A stretch of DNA of 64,000 bases, from the NCBI GenBank assembly GCA_027943335.1, contig BSBK01002933.1:853501-917500 (forward strand), in the 5' to 3' direction. The translations under genes and the position numbers were made by a program. Each line of letters starts with the position of its first letter. Position 1 is the first letter of the stretch. Source of the DNA: Chamaecyparis obtusa (Eukaryota; Streptophyta; Pinopsida; Cupressales; Cupressaceae). Positions 1-10,666 of this stretch are shown one piece after another. The notes beneath the pieces are model-generated. The model was not told the origin of the DNA. It saw only the letters and a program-made list of their open reading frames with translations, and did not search any database.

Positions 1-1
1 A

Positions 2-534
2 CATCACACAAATAATGATCACAAAGCATTCCAAACTCCACTATCTAACTATGAAAAAGGAGAGTCCTCTAAGAGTAACAAAATTAACTACACATACTAT
101 GATAATGATAATGTTATTCATATGGTGGAATCATGCAAACACTCTATCAATATGATCACTCTAAGAGGAGTTAAAAACAAAGTTGAATCCCCCAATGCTG
201 TAACATGAAGTCAAGCTAAGATCACTCTCAAAGGAGCTTCAACATCTAAAGAACCAGCTACTACAACAATGACATCTAAACAAGCGGTGCTACCTCCAAA
301 GTTTAATCTTGTAGATCAGTTACAAAAGACACTTGCTCAAATATCTATCCTAGAGTTGTTGAAAATCTCTCCTAGTCATAGGGAAGTTCTTGATCAAGCC
401 CTACTTAGCACTAATATACCGAAAGATCTAGATTGGATAGATTCCAAGCTATGGTTGGTCACTTGAATTCCCCACATTAATTATCTTTTTCTGAAGAGGA
501 TGACAAATCATTGAACCAACCACATAACTATTAG
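2..534 (+). pseudogene. Tat gag-pol linker before the protease (partial)
   Basis: Frame 2 reads from the window start with a TGA at 206-208. From 269 it gives a stretch with the motifs KFNLVDQLQKT, ISILELLKISP and HREVLDQAL, typical of the segment just before the protease in plant Tat-type polyproteins. After about 460 the frame is lost: an acidic stretch resembling SEEDDKSLNQPHN is readable in another frame up to about 530. The coding sequence resumes at about 1306, so roughly 0.78 kb has been inserted. No start is assigned because the protein begins upstream of the window. The family assignment is by recognition and fairly secure given what follows. Confidence 0.55.
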
Positions 535-1305
535 GAATAAGGTGTCTCAACCTTGGATAATTCCTATTCTTATTATTTGTTTTGTAAAATGTATTTCTTG
601 CAAATAATGTAATTAAGTGTGAGTGTACATGTCTAGTTGGCATGTTGATGTGTCAGCATCTTGAATTGTGTGTAAGGAGATCATGACTGAAATGGTTATG
701 ACAGATTCTTATGACATGTAAGAGCTAATAAGACATGTAAGAGCTATGTCTGGAAGATTCAATGACAGGTGAAGACATGTGGCAAATGATAAAATTGAGT
801 ACTGTACACTCTTCCCCAATCGTGGGGTTCGGGGATGATTGGGGAAGAGTGTACGAAAAAAATTTTTGGGTTCCTATTTTCTTGGAGAATGGTAAAACCC
901 TAATACGACTATCTTTGGAAGTTTCCCTAAAAAGGGAAGCATGTGATATAAGCATTTTTAGGGTTGTGAAGATAGGAGAAGCAAGTGTATTGTTGAAACA
1001 TTTTATGCTGCCATGATTTGTCTTCAAGAGTTGGAAAAATCTTCTGAAAGAACTTGCATTGCAAGTGTATTGTAAACTGTAATAGTTTTGATTAATACGC
1101 TATGCAAGTTTTGGAGTGCTAGGGTTTTTACCAAAAGGTTTCCCCAAGGTAAATCATTGTGTCATTCTCTATTTTTTGTATGCATGGTATATGGCTGCAA
1201 TATCATTGTTAAAGTAGTTAACGAATCTAAAATTGTAAGGATTTAAAAGAATTTGCACAATACTTTCCTTTAGAGATTAGTGTAGGAAGCTATTTCTACA
1301 CCTGA
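535..1305. other. about 0.78-kb non-coding insertion inside the Tat protease region
   Basis: This stretch interrupts the polyprotein between the SLNQPHN-like segment and the segment reading QPLHLEVLIHKHRVK. It has no sustained reading frame. It holds a perfect 18-bp inverted repeat (804-854). Near 1120-1180 it has a T/C-rich passage of the kind found near the ends of copia-type LTRs. I could not define TG...CA ends or a convincing target duplication, although an 8-bp AACCAACC occurs at both flanks (514-521 and 1319-1326). It could be a solo LTR, a small non-autonomous element or other filler DNA. Confidence 0.4.
804..854. repeat. perfect 18-bp inverted repeat with 15-bp loop
   Basis: The left arm 804-821 (GTACACTCTTCCCCAATC) is the exact reverse complement of the right arm 837-854. 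The loop is 822-836. The pairing does not extend past the arms. The hairpin lies inside the insertion in the Tat protease region. Confidence 0.9.
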
Positions 1306-1828
1306 GTTTCCTTACAATAACCAACCTCTACATTTAGAAGTCCTTATTCATAAACACCGAGTCAAATGTGTCTTGATAGATGGAGACACTAATTTGAACA
1401 TTTGCACATATAACTTGATAAAATAGTTGGGTTTCTCAGAACATGCAATTGATCCTAGAAGAAAGATAACCATCAAGGCTTATGATGAAGAAGAGAAATC
1501 ATCCAAAGGATTAGTTGTTTTATCTATCAGAGTGGGACTAGTAGAGAAAGATGTCCTATGTCAAGTTCTTGATCTACCCCTTGCTTACAACATTCTTCTT
1601 GGAAGACCATGGATACACTCAATGCAGGTTGTGCCTTCAACTTACCATCAATGTCTGAAATTTCCTCATAATGGAGTGGAGGTCACTATTCCAGCAGATG
1701 CTACATATTCTTGCAATAATCTCAAGAAAGTTGAAAGCATGGTTCCTCATAACAAGGAAAGCTCTCATAAGGTGGAAACATCCAAAGAAATGATTCTAAA
1801 AAGCTTCTCTAAAAAGATCAACATCTAA
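1306..1828 (+). pseudogene. Tat aspartic protease (retropepsin-like) domain
   Basis: The translation shows LHLEVLIHKHRVK and then LIDGDTNLNIC, where the active-site motif of this family is D-G-G/S-A/S. The flap/C-terminal part reads LDLPLAYNILLGRPWIHSM, the hallmark ILLGRPW of plant gypsy proteases. The expected catalytic context is altered (DGDT), so activity is doubtful. An in-frame TAG lies at 1424-1426, where related proteins would have Gln, and a TAA at 1826-1828. The downstream G-patch frame is the same frame, so this was one polyprotein. The role would have been cleavage of Gag-Pol in the virus-like particle. Confidence 0.75.
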
Positions 1829-3097
1829 GAAACAAGCATGGGAGAATTCAAGATAGATCCTGCAATGTATTTAACAGATCTTCCCATATCTCCTAGAACA
1901 CAAGGAAGACCTTCATCAACATTTACACCTTCCAATGGTAGTGCTTTAACTATACATGAGGGAACTAGAATGGTCAAAGCAAAAGTGTCCCTCGAAGAAG
2001 AAAACAAAGAAAAGGCTATCTTGCAATGGCTTTACAGAGAACTTGAAGAAGATGGGAATGTCAAACATGTCAAGATAGCTCCAAACAAATATGGGAAAGG
2101 ATATGAAATCATGAAACAAATGGGATACAAAGGAAAAGGACCCTTGGGAAAAAAAAAACAAGGACTTTTAGAACCCCTACACATGGATTTCAGAAATCCT
2201 AAAGACAAGACCGGACTAGGCTTTAGAGAAGCAAGATTTCATCCTATAGCAGAGAGGGGTCTTGTGTTTGATAGATCGGGAGACTCAGATGATGAAGAAG
2301 AGGTAGAAGGACAACCTATTGCCTATGAAAGGTTGGTGCTGTTACAAGGAGACCCATTATCAGAAATTGGTGCTAATCTCAGACAAGAACCAAATGAAGA
2401 ACAAGTAGGAGAACCTGAGGAAGAACAAGAGCAAGGGCTTCCTATTTTTGACACACCTCATTTTGATGAAGAACCAGAAATGACAACTCCACAAGAACCA
2501 TTGCAAGAAGAAGAAAACTATGCTAATGAAGAAGATGAAGTACCCATGACTATTGCCTACTTCTTGGGGGTTTTAGATTATAATCAGGTAGACTCACATG
2601 AATATGAGTGGGATGTCCTTTCTGATGCTATCGTGAACATAGAGATAGATGTGATACACAAATTTTCTGCTAGAGTCTTGATTGAAGAAGGAGAAAGTTC
2701 TAATGTTAGATCACTAGAGTTAGATTTACATAACACCAACATGAACTCTAATAATAATGAACATGACTCTAATAATCCTAACATCTATTTAAAGGCAAAC
2801 TTAATAGAAGACATCTTGCAAGTTAATAATGTTGATAATAATGCGGTGCTATCTCTTGAACCTACTAAATCTTTGTCCTTGAAATACCCTAACTTGATAG
2901 ACTGGGATGAACCTACAAACACAAGCCTATTATCTTTTGAGAATGACTATGCTATAGCCTATTATCTAAATGCTTGTGAACCCTTCCCTTCTTCCACCAG
3001 TGTAAGGAGCAAAACTATGACTTGGGAGGATATCAAGTTCTCAGTCTCAAAAAGAAAAAGAAAAAGAACAAGAGATCTGATGGTGAAAACCACCTAG
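1829..3097 (+). pseudogene. Tat polyprotein segment with G-patch domain and acidic linker
   Basis: About 420 codons open between the protease and RT. Near residues 85-115 of the 1838 ORF the sequence KYGKGYEIMKQMGYKGKG followed by PLGKKKQG matches the glycine-rich G-patch pattern (G-x-G-x-x-M-x-x-M-G-Y-x-x-x-x-x-L-G-K), an RNA-binding/helicase-cofactor motif also known in some retroviral and plant gypsy polyproteins. The next roughly 200 residues are very rich in Glu, Asp and Asn and probably disordered. The frame is lost near 3050 in an A-rich run, and the RT segment continues in a different frame. The G-patch reading is by motif only; its function in the element is not known to me. Confidence 0.65.
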
Positions 3098-4255
3098 TGG
3101 CAATATTAGATCCTAAAATAGAAAAACAAAAAGATGTATCCGATGGTGAAAACCTCCTTGAGGCACCAAAGGATGGGATTCTTGATATCCTCCTAGATCA
3201 CTTTCAAGAAAGATCATCAGTTTTGATTGAACCTACACAACCCATTAATTTGGGAACAATAGAAGCTCCTCAACTAGTTCACATTGCTCAGTCATTAAAA
3301 GAAGATGAAAAGATCCAATTCACCAATTTCTTCAAAGAAAAGATGGTCAAATTTTCTTGGTCCTACTTAGACATGCCTAGATTGGATACAGATTTGATCA
3401 TGCATCATTTGTCTATTTCACCTAATGTAAAACCAGTAACGTAAAAACTCAAAAAGATGAATCCACATGTGACATTGCTAGTAAAAGTAGAATTGGAAAA
3501 ACTATTGAAAGTTGGATTCATTAGAGCTATTGATTATGCAGAGTGGATCTCAAACATAGTTTATGTTTCTAAGGCAGATAAGTCCATCAGAGTCTACACA
3601 GACTTTAGAGATCTCAACAAGGCTTTCCCTAAAGATAATTTCACACTTCCAAACATTGATATAATTATAGATCTAACAACTGGCTATGAAATGTATTCAT
3701 TAATGGATGGATTTTTAGGATATAATCAAATCAAAATTGCTCCCAAAGACCAAGAGAAAATAGCATTTACATGCACATGGGGAATGTACTATTGGAATGT
3801 GATGCCATTCGGTCTTAAGAATGCAGGTGCAACTTACCAAAGGGAAATGACTACAATATTCCATGACATGATGCATAAGAACATGGAAGACTATGTTGAT
3901 GACACCTTGACAAATTCAAAGATAAGAGCTACACACATAGAAGACCTAAGAACAATCTTTGACAGGATGGAGCAATTTCAATTAAGACTTAATCCTAAGA
4001 AGTGCGCATTTGGCGTGTCATCTAGAAAACTATTAGGGTTCATAGTCTTAGTAAAGGGAATTGAAGTGGATCCAGTAAAAGTAAAATCTATTCTAGAGAT
4101 GTAACCACCAAGGAACATTAGTCAAATGAGAACACTACAAGGCAAGCTGCAATCCATAAAAAGATTCATCTCTCAACTAGCGGATAAAGCACAAGCTTTC
4201 ACAAAGTTGATGTGAAAAGGAACCACATTCACTTGGGATGAGCAATGTGAAGAGA
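3022..4255 (+). pseudogene. Tat reverse transcriptase domain
   Basis: The segment opens with an acidic linker, then shows the RT blocks in order: SKADKSIRVYTDFRDLNKA, SLMDGFLGYNQIKIAP, MPFGLKNAGATYQREM and the catalytic YVDD at about 3893-3904. The connection continues as LRLNPKKCAFGV and ends with the segment before RNase H, GKLQSIKRFISQLADKAQAF. In-frame stops lie at 3442-3444 (TAA), 4102-4104 (TAA) and 4213-4215 (TGA); there is no frameshift from 3022 through to the RNase H part. The first catalytic Asp block reads LMDGF, and the YVDD pair is retained. The domain would have copied element RNA into DNA. Confidence 0.85.
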
Positions 4256-5349
4256 ATTTTACCCAAGTTAAGAAATATCTAATGAATCCTCTAATCTTGA
4301 TGGCACCAATTTATGGGAAACCTCTATTTCTCTACATATTAGCTATAGATACATCATTAGGGGTATTAATTACACAAGAGGATGAGACTAAGAAAGAAAG
4401 ATCTATATATTACATCAGTAGAACTTTGGTGACATTTGAGCTGAACTATTCAATTATTGAAAAGGCATGCTTAGTAGTGGTATTCACATCTCAAAAGCTT
4501 AGACACTATATGTTAGCACATAAGGTGAAGCTAGTAGCTAAAATTGATCCGCTTAAGTACTTATTAAAAAAGGCAATGCTGACAAGAAGACTAGCTAAAT
4601 GGGTCCTTATCCTAAGTGAATTTGATATTGAATATGTGGACAAAAAAGCCATTAAAGGAAAAGTGATTGCTAATCAACTTGTAGAGACACCATTAACTGA
4701 TGACAAGATGTTACTTGTGGAGTTTCTAGATGAATCTATCATGCACTTAACAAAACATCCCCGAAAAATGTACTTTGATGGTTCCTTCACACAACAAGGA
4801 TTAGGAGATGGATGCTTATTCATCACACCACAAGGATATAATATTCCCAAGGCATACAAAATGATTTTTCCATGCACCAACAATATAGAAGAGTATGACA
4901 CTCTTGTGAGTGGGCTCAAGCTTGCAATAGAGTGGAAAATCATTGAATTACACATCTATGGAGATCCGCAACTTATCATCAATCAAGTAAATGGTGACTA
5001 TCAGACTAAGGATGAAAAGTTAATGCCCTAAAAAATAATGGTGGATGACTTTAAAAAGTACTTCATCTTCATTACATTTCAACAAATTCCAAGATCAGAG
5101 AATAGAGAAATTGATGTGATGGCTACTTTAGCATCCATGTTACAATTGGAGGAACATCAATTTTGCTATGACTTCCTGGTGGAAGAACTCCCATTTCCCG
5201 CTTATGAATCACCTAAATCCCAAATTGTTTGTACCCTGGAAACCCAAGTGTTATCTAGATATGCCCATATCTACTCCTATCTTAAAGACCAAAAAATTCC
5301 TGAAGGCTATTCTAGAAATGAAAAGAGATCCCTCATAAGAGTGGTATAG
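4256..5349 (+). pseudogene. Tat RNase H plus second (archaeal-type) RNase H domain
   Basis: The first RNase H spans about 4282-4680, with LYILAIDTSLGVLITQED, YSIIEKACLVVVFTSQKLRH and the closing FDIEYVDKKAIKG block. A second RNase H-like domain begins at about 4765 with KMYFDGSFTQQG. It continues with NNIEEYDTLVSGLKLAIEW and LHIYGDPQLIINQVNGDY, and after a TAA at 5029-5031 with the QIPRSENREIDVMATLASM block. The two-domain arrangement is a known diagnostic of Tat elements. In the second domain, D of YFDGS, E of NIEEY and D of YGDPQL are retained. The frame is the same as RT apart from stop codons. Confidence 0.8.
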
Positions 5350-5439
5350 CGTTATGTAATCATCGTTGATGACTTGTTTAGACGTAGTCTAGATGGCACA
5401 CTTCTTAGGTGTTTAGAACATGAAGAGTCTAATCATGTA

Positions 5440-6512
5440 TTAAAATAAGTTCATGAAGGTGTGTGTGGATCGCACTTGAATGGTTTTTCATTAGCTAATA
5501 AAATTTTAAGAGTTGGGTATTATTGGCCCACTATGGAGAAAGATGCCATCCACTTTGCAAAAACTTGTAAGAAATGCCAGATCCATGGCAACCTGATATA
5601 TACACCAGCTAGAGAGCTAATTCCTTTCATAACACACTGGCCATTTCAATAATGAGCCTTTGATTTGTTTGGTCATATTTACCCTAACTCATCAAGCGGA
5701 CATAAATAACTCATCACTACTACTGAGTATTTCACAAAATGGGTGGAAGCTGTCCCACTGTCCAATGCAACTAGAAAACAAGTTTCCATGTTATCTTGAA
5801 TTATATAATTTTCCATTATGGCATACCCTCGTCGATTGTGATTGACAATGGGGGTTAATTTAAAAACAAAGACATAGATGAGTTGTGTCTTCAATTCAAA
5901 ATCACTCAACACTATTCCTCGATCTATTACCCTCAAGGTAACAGATAGGATGAAGCATCAAACAAAAACATTCTAAAAATATTGCATAGGATTGTAAACA
6001 AATCAGGAAGGGATTGGCATTTGCAAATCAATCCATCATTATGGGCTTATAGAACAAGTATTAGAACACCAACTGGCGCAACTCCTTTTGCACTAGTTTA
6101 TGGATTAGAGGAAGTATTACCAGTTGAGGTAGAGATTCCATCACTGAGGGTATCATTGAAACATCTAGTCACTGATGAGGACTATAGAATCTCTCGACTA
6201 CAAGAGCTAGAATTGCTAGATGAGTGTAGGTAACATGCATTTGATCATCTCAAAGCTTACCAAAAGAGAATGTCAAGAGGATACAATAAGAAGGTAAAAC
6301 CAGGAAGTTTTCAAATAGGAGATCTAATCCTAAGAGAAAATCCTAAGAACCAACAGAATCGAGAACAAAAGGGGAAGTTTGAACCCAACTGGCTGGGTCC
6401 CTTTGTCATTATAGCAACATTTGGATCAGGAGCCTATCAATTGGCTATGCCTAAAGGATATGTTTTACTAGATCCAATCAACACTCTACATCTAAAAAAA
6501 AATTATGCCTGA
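5440..6512 (+). pseudogene. Tat integrase (zinc-binding, core, C-terminal parts)
   Basis: The N-terminal zinc-binding module shows YYWPTMEKDAIHFAKTC followed by KKCQ. The DDE core from about 5650 to 5980 is shifted between frames and cannot be read through; traces such as YFTKWVEA-like and an EYHS-like segment are scattered over different frames. The end of the core is clear from 5982: LQINPSLWAYRTSIRTPTGA and FALVYGLEEVLPVEVEIPS. After a TAA at 6231-6233 the C-terminal segment reads GSFQIGDLILRENPKNQQN, KGKFEPNWLGPFVI and GAYQLAMPKG, ending with a stop at 6510-6512. Integrase would have joined the cDNA to chromosomal DNA; this copy is dead. Confidence 0.8.
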
Positions 6513-6529
6513 CATTCTAGAGGTAGCTC

Positions 6530-6840
6530 TTGTACAGTGAAAAGAGTCCTGAAAAAAGTTCAAAAATAGCAAATATGGATCCCCAAAAAAATAAAAAACA
6601 ATGGAAAAAGTCCTTAAAAAATGACCATCTTGGTGAAAAAATAGCAAATAGACACCTTGGTGAGTCCAAAAAAAAAATACAAAAGAGAAAAATACAAAAA
6701 AGAAAAAAGAACAAAAAAATTAGAAAAGAGAAAAAGTGTCTTGGTGAAAACCTGGTAAACAGGCGCCATGATAGCAAAAATAGAATAAAACTATGGCCAA
6801 GTGGTGAAAACCTGGTAAAAAAACACTACTTGTAATCGAC
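6530..6840 (+). repeat. short repeats downstream of Tat pol
   Basis: A purine-rich stretch repeats the core TTGGTGAAAACCTGGTAAA about every 50-110 bases (starting near 6631, 6739 and 6793), with partial copies in between. Repeats of this look just downstream of integrase are common in Tat-type elements. No coding frame is credible here. Confidence 0.6.
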
Positions 6841-6903
6841 ACTCTATCTATCAAGACAATGCTTGCGCATTTGGCCTCTGTAAATATCAGTTTGTATATA
6901 TCT

Positions 6904-7788
6904 TGACGCAGACCAAGGCAAGGAGGATCCAATTAAGGACAATCCAGCCTTGTAGCTTTAGAATTACACAGCGGAAAACTCAACACAACAAGATTTTTCA
7001 AATCAATTTTCATTAACATGTCTGACTGTAAGGCCTTCCAAGTTAGGGCTAATTACAAACAGAAACAAGTTCTTCAAGATCCACATAGATCTAATACAAT
7101 CTTAGCTAGTTCAGCTCTGAAACAATTTGCAACTGATGGAAACCCTAAGGTAGATCTAAACTTGAGCTCCCAAGCCTCCAAGAAATCTCCTTGTCTCCAA
7201 GTGTGCAAACCACTAGCTCTACAACTAAAAACTATCAGATAACAATCTGATCTGCAAGATCATGCAAGATCTTTTCCACAACTTCACCAACTCTAGCTTT
7301 CAAAACCTCTAATCTGATCTTCTAAGTCCCGCCTGAACAACTACCCCAAACATCCTATAAATACTAATCATCAGCCACAGGTCGGCTAGATGAAACCCTT
7401 AACTCCTACAAACAAATATTAAATACCATACACGTCAGCTCTCAAATAGCCTTACAATAATTAAATCCAACATGTCAACCTATAACAACAGCTACCAATA
7501 ATAAATGCACCAAGTCAGCCCAACAAATCACATAGAACTCCAGTGGATAAACTAGAACTATTGAGAAATAGTGAAATAACCAAGCATGCCAAGCACCAAT
7601 GTCGACCAAGCACCACAGGCATCACCGAGTAACACTTTCACCAAGCACCAGAGGTTACCGAGTTCCTTCAGCGACCGAGCTTCCTTCAATGACCGAGACC
7701 ATCGATCAAGGCTACAACTAAGTAACACCAGCCAAACAACACACCTCCCATGTAGATCCACTGAGTACCCTAGAATACCCCTGCATCA
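6904..7788 (-). repeat. 3' LTR of the gag/protease-only element
   Basis: 885 bp, the partner of 9776-10661. On the minus strand its terminal TGATGCAG begins at 7788. The purine tract expected just upstream of it (plus 7789-7810) is weak. Confidence 0.9.
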
Positions 7789-8007
7789 TACACCATAGGT
7801 TCAAAAAGATGTTCATATGTGAGAAGAACATCTTCTGGGATTCAACACATAAACCCCGAACTAGTTCTTCACATACAAGTCCTCCACCTTTTTAGTTTGC
7901 ATACTCTTCCACTTCAACTTTCTCTATCTTTTCAAGTCTTTCCTTGATAGCACATAGGTCTGTCCTTCACACTGATCAACCATACCTTTAGGATCCACCA
8001 AATCAAC

Positions 8008-8501
8008 TCAGCTACCAATACTCAGGTTTCTCCTACCGAGCATTGTATCCAGCAAAGGCATCAGGGAAAACTTCCTATCATCCTTCTCAATAGTAAACAC
8101 ATTTTTGACAAAGTCATACATAGCTCTGCAATCATATTGCCAAGGTCTACTGAGCAATATATCACAACTATTTATCTTTACAATGTCACATAACACAAGA
8201 TCCTTATACTGGCCAATTTGAACATCAATAAAGCACTGTTCTCTTACTTCTAGAGCATGAACATCTTGTAACCAACCAATCCTATAAGGGCAAGGATGCT
8301 TCATTCTATTCAACCCAAGCTTCTGAACCATGTCCTCAACAATAAGGTTATCAGTACTACCACTATAAAAAATAACATCATAGAGTTTACCTCTAGACTT
8401 GCATCAGGTCCTAAACAAGTTACTCCTCTGACAAGGTTCCTCCTTTGTACCGAGCAATGTTCACTGAAGTAGCAAGTTCTTAGATTCAAGTTCATTCTCA
8501 T
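8008..8501 (-). pseudogene. protease remnant of the gag/protease-only element
   Basis: The minus-strand reading shows YRIGWLQDVHALEVREQC, QYKDLVLCDIVKINSCDILL and SRPWQYD, the back half of a gypsy aspartic protease (the usual motif is ILLGRPWQ; here Gly is Ser). A preceding frame (8310-8501) is out of register and should hold the D-S/T-G active site, which I could not read cleanly. It matches the G2 protease at 36960-37250 in order and wording. The open frame ends near 8008, and about 220 bp of non-coding sequence separates it from the 3' LTR, so pol stops after the protease. Confidence 0.7.
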
Positions 8502-8514
8502 TCACCACAGTAGT

Positions 8515-9528
8515 TCATCGGTCACCAAGCTTCTTCTGTGTACACTCAAAAGAATGGTGTCCTTCTTCTCCATAGTTATAGCAAGTGCCCTTAAAGATAA
8601 CTCTACCTATCTTCTTCTTTGGTTCCACAGGTTTATGTTCATCTTCTGCATTAGTCAGTTTATCCTTCACCGAGTGATCAATCTTTTCCTTCCCTTGGGG
8701 ATTACTATGTTGTTTCCTCTTCAACTTATCTTCTTCCTTTAGAGTATACTAATAAGCATCTTCAACAAAATCAATCTTCAACATACCAAGCTCATCCTGA
8801 ATATTGAATCTCAAACCATTCACATAGTGAGCTACCTTTTCCTTACCAAGCTCTCGGTGTCCAGACTAAATAGTAAGTTTGTAGAACTTCTCGGTATAAT
8901 CTTAAATAGACAAATCCTTCTGTTTTAGATTATGCAACTTCTTAAACAAGTCAAGCTCATAGTCAAAAGGTATGAACTTAGCTTTCAACTTATTCACCAT
9001 CAACCTCCACCAATTGATCTTCATTTCACCTTCATCTTCTCTATCTATTTGTAGTTCTTTCCACCAAAGAGCAACATATCCTATCAACTTTTTCTGTGCC
9101 AATCTCACTCAAAGAGGGTCTTCAATTTATTCTAGCTCAAAGAAATCTTCAAGTTTACTAATCCAATCAATCAAGTTCTTGGGCTTCAAAGTACCAAAGA
9201 AAGTAGAAACTTCCATTCGGTAACTGTTACTTAACCGAGCTCCAGATCTAGGCAACCGAGCAGTTCTATCTTCACCAGATCTATCCCTCTGGTCATCACC
9301 ACTAGATCTAGTAGGTTCAAAGTCTTCAGCAGCTTCCTCATAACTATCTTCAGTACCAACATTATGAGGTACACCAGTAAAAACTCTCATGATCTTGGCA
9401 ACCATGTCATTCTTCATCAACTCCATCTTAGATATGAAATCAAATTTCACCTTCTCTGTAATCCTAGATTCCACAATATCACAGAGATCTGTAAGTACTC
9501 TAGGGTCCAATATTATCAGAGGAATCAT
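8515..9528 (-). pseudogene. gag of the gag/protease-only element
   Basis: From 9528 downward the minus strand encodes a gypsy-type Gag. The N-terminal part contains VSTFFGTLKPKNLIDWISK followed by LEDFFELE. After a break comes the capsid core with KKLIGYVALWWKELQ and LFKKLHNLKQKDLS. The C-terminal part holds a nucleocapsid knuckle, CYNYGEEGHHSFEC, near 8545-8590. The canonical pattern is C-x2-C-x4-H-x4-C; here the second cysteine is tyrosine. Several stops and shifts separate the pieces, so no full Gag is made. Gag would form the particle that packages element RNA. Confidence 0.8.
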
Positions 9529-9761
9529 TAAAGATAAGAGAAACCCTCTGCAACAAACCCTACACTGACCACCTTATGGAAATCTCCAAGTTGTATGCAA
9601 GTCAGATCTCAACCTGCCACCTTGCACAACCAACTAGGGCAAGATCCACAAGTTTAGTGCTCCAGATCTGCAACTCAAATCATATGATCTCTTCACCAAC
9701 AAGATCAAATTCACAATAATAGCCTTGCTATGTCAACCTTCACTCCAAAAGATCAACTCTT

Positions 9762-9773
9762 GCTCTCATACCA
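9762..9773 (-). promoter_or_regulatory. primer binding site, initiator-Met type
   Basis: The minus strand reads TGGTATGAGAGC two bases inside the 5' LTR. This matches the iMet primer site TGGTATCAGAGC at 11 of 12 positions. Its position fixes the element's orientation as minus. Confidence 0.8.
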
Positions 9774-9775
9774 CC

Positions 9776-10661
9776 TGACACAGACCAAGGCAGGGAGGAT
9801 CCAATTAAAGACAATCTAGCCTTGAAGCTTTAGAATTACACAATGGAAAACTCAACATAATAAGATGTTTCAAATCAATTTTCATTAACATGCCTAACTA
9901 TAAGGCCTTCTAGGTTAGGGCCAATTACAAATGGAAATAAGTTCTTTAAGATCCACGTAGATCCAATACAATCTTAGCTAGTTTAGCTCTAAAATAATCA
10001 GCAACTGATGGAAACCCTAAGGTAGATCTAAACTTGAGCTCACAAGCCTCCAAGAAATCTCCTTGTCTCCAAGTGTGCAAACCACTAGCTCTACAACTAC
10101 AAACTATCAGATAACAATCTGATCTACAAGATCATGCAAGATCTTTTCCACAACTTCACCAACCCCAACTTTCAGAACCTCTAATCTGATCTTCTAAGTC
10201 CTACCTAAACAACTACCGCAAACATCCTATAAATACTAATCATTAGCCACAGGTCAGCTGGATGAAACCCTTAACTCCTACAAACAAATATTAAATGCCA
10301 TACAAGTTAGCTCTCAAATAGCCTTACAATAATTAAATCCAACAGGTCGGCCTGTAACAACAGCTACCAATAATAAATGCACCAAGTCGGCCCAACAAAT
10401 CACACAGAACTCCAATCGGTAAACTAGAACTACCAAGCAACAGTGAAATAATCAAGCATCACCAAGCACCAATGTTGACCGAGCACTACAGGCATCACCG
10501 AGTAACACTTTCACTGAGCGCCAGAGATTACCAAGTTCCTTCAGCAACTAAGCTTCGTTCAATGACCGAGACCGTCAATCAAGGCAGCAACTAAGTAACA
10601 CCAGCCAAACAACACACCTCCCATGCAGATCCACCGAGTACCCTAGAATGCCCCTGCATCA
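9776..10661 (-). repeat. 5' LTR of the gag/protease-only element
   Basis: 886 bp. On the minus strand it starts TGATGCAGGGGCATTC and ends GGTCTGTGTCA. By eye it is roughly nine tenths identical to the copy at 6904-7788, with differences mostly transitions. The primer site follows directly at its inner edge. Confidence 0.9.
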
Positions 10662-10666
10662 TATCT

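Larger units (their letters stand above)
6904..10661 (-). mobile_element. gag/protease-only LTR retrotransposon (TR-GAG-like), inserted in the Tat element
   Basis: Two LTRs of 885 and 886 bp (6904-7788 and 9776-10661) bracket a 1987-bp interior. On the minus strand the LTR reads TG...CA. The element is flanked by an exact 5-bp duplication TATCT at 6899-6903 and 10662-10666. The interior carries only gag and a protease remnant on the minus strand; no RT, RNase H or integrase could be found and there is no room for them. It therefore depended on another element's enzymes, as described for TR-GAG elements of plants. Its gag and protease resemble those of the minus-strand gypsy element G2 at 36575-38536, a plausible relative of its helper. 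Confidence 0.88.

Noticed and set aside
6530..6835. Lys-rich 101-codon frame after Tat integrase
   Set aside because: It is the translation of A-rich non-coding repeats downstream of pol.
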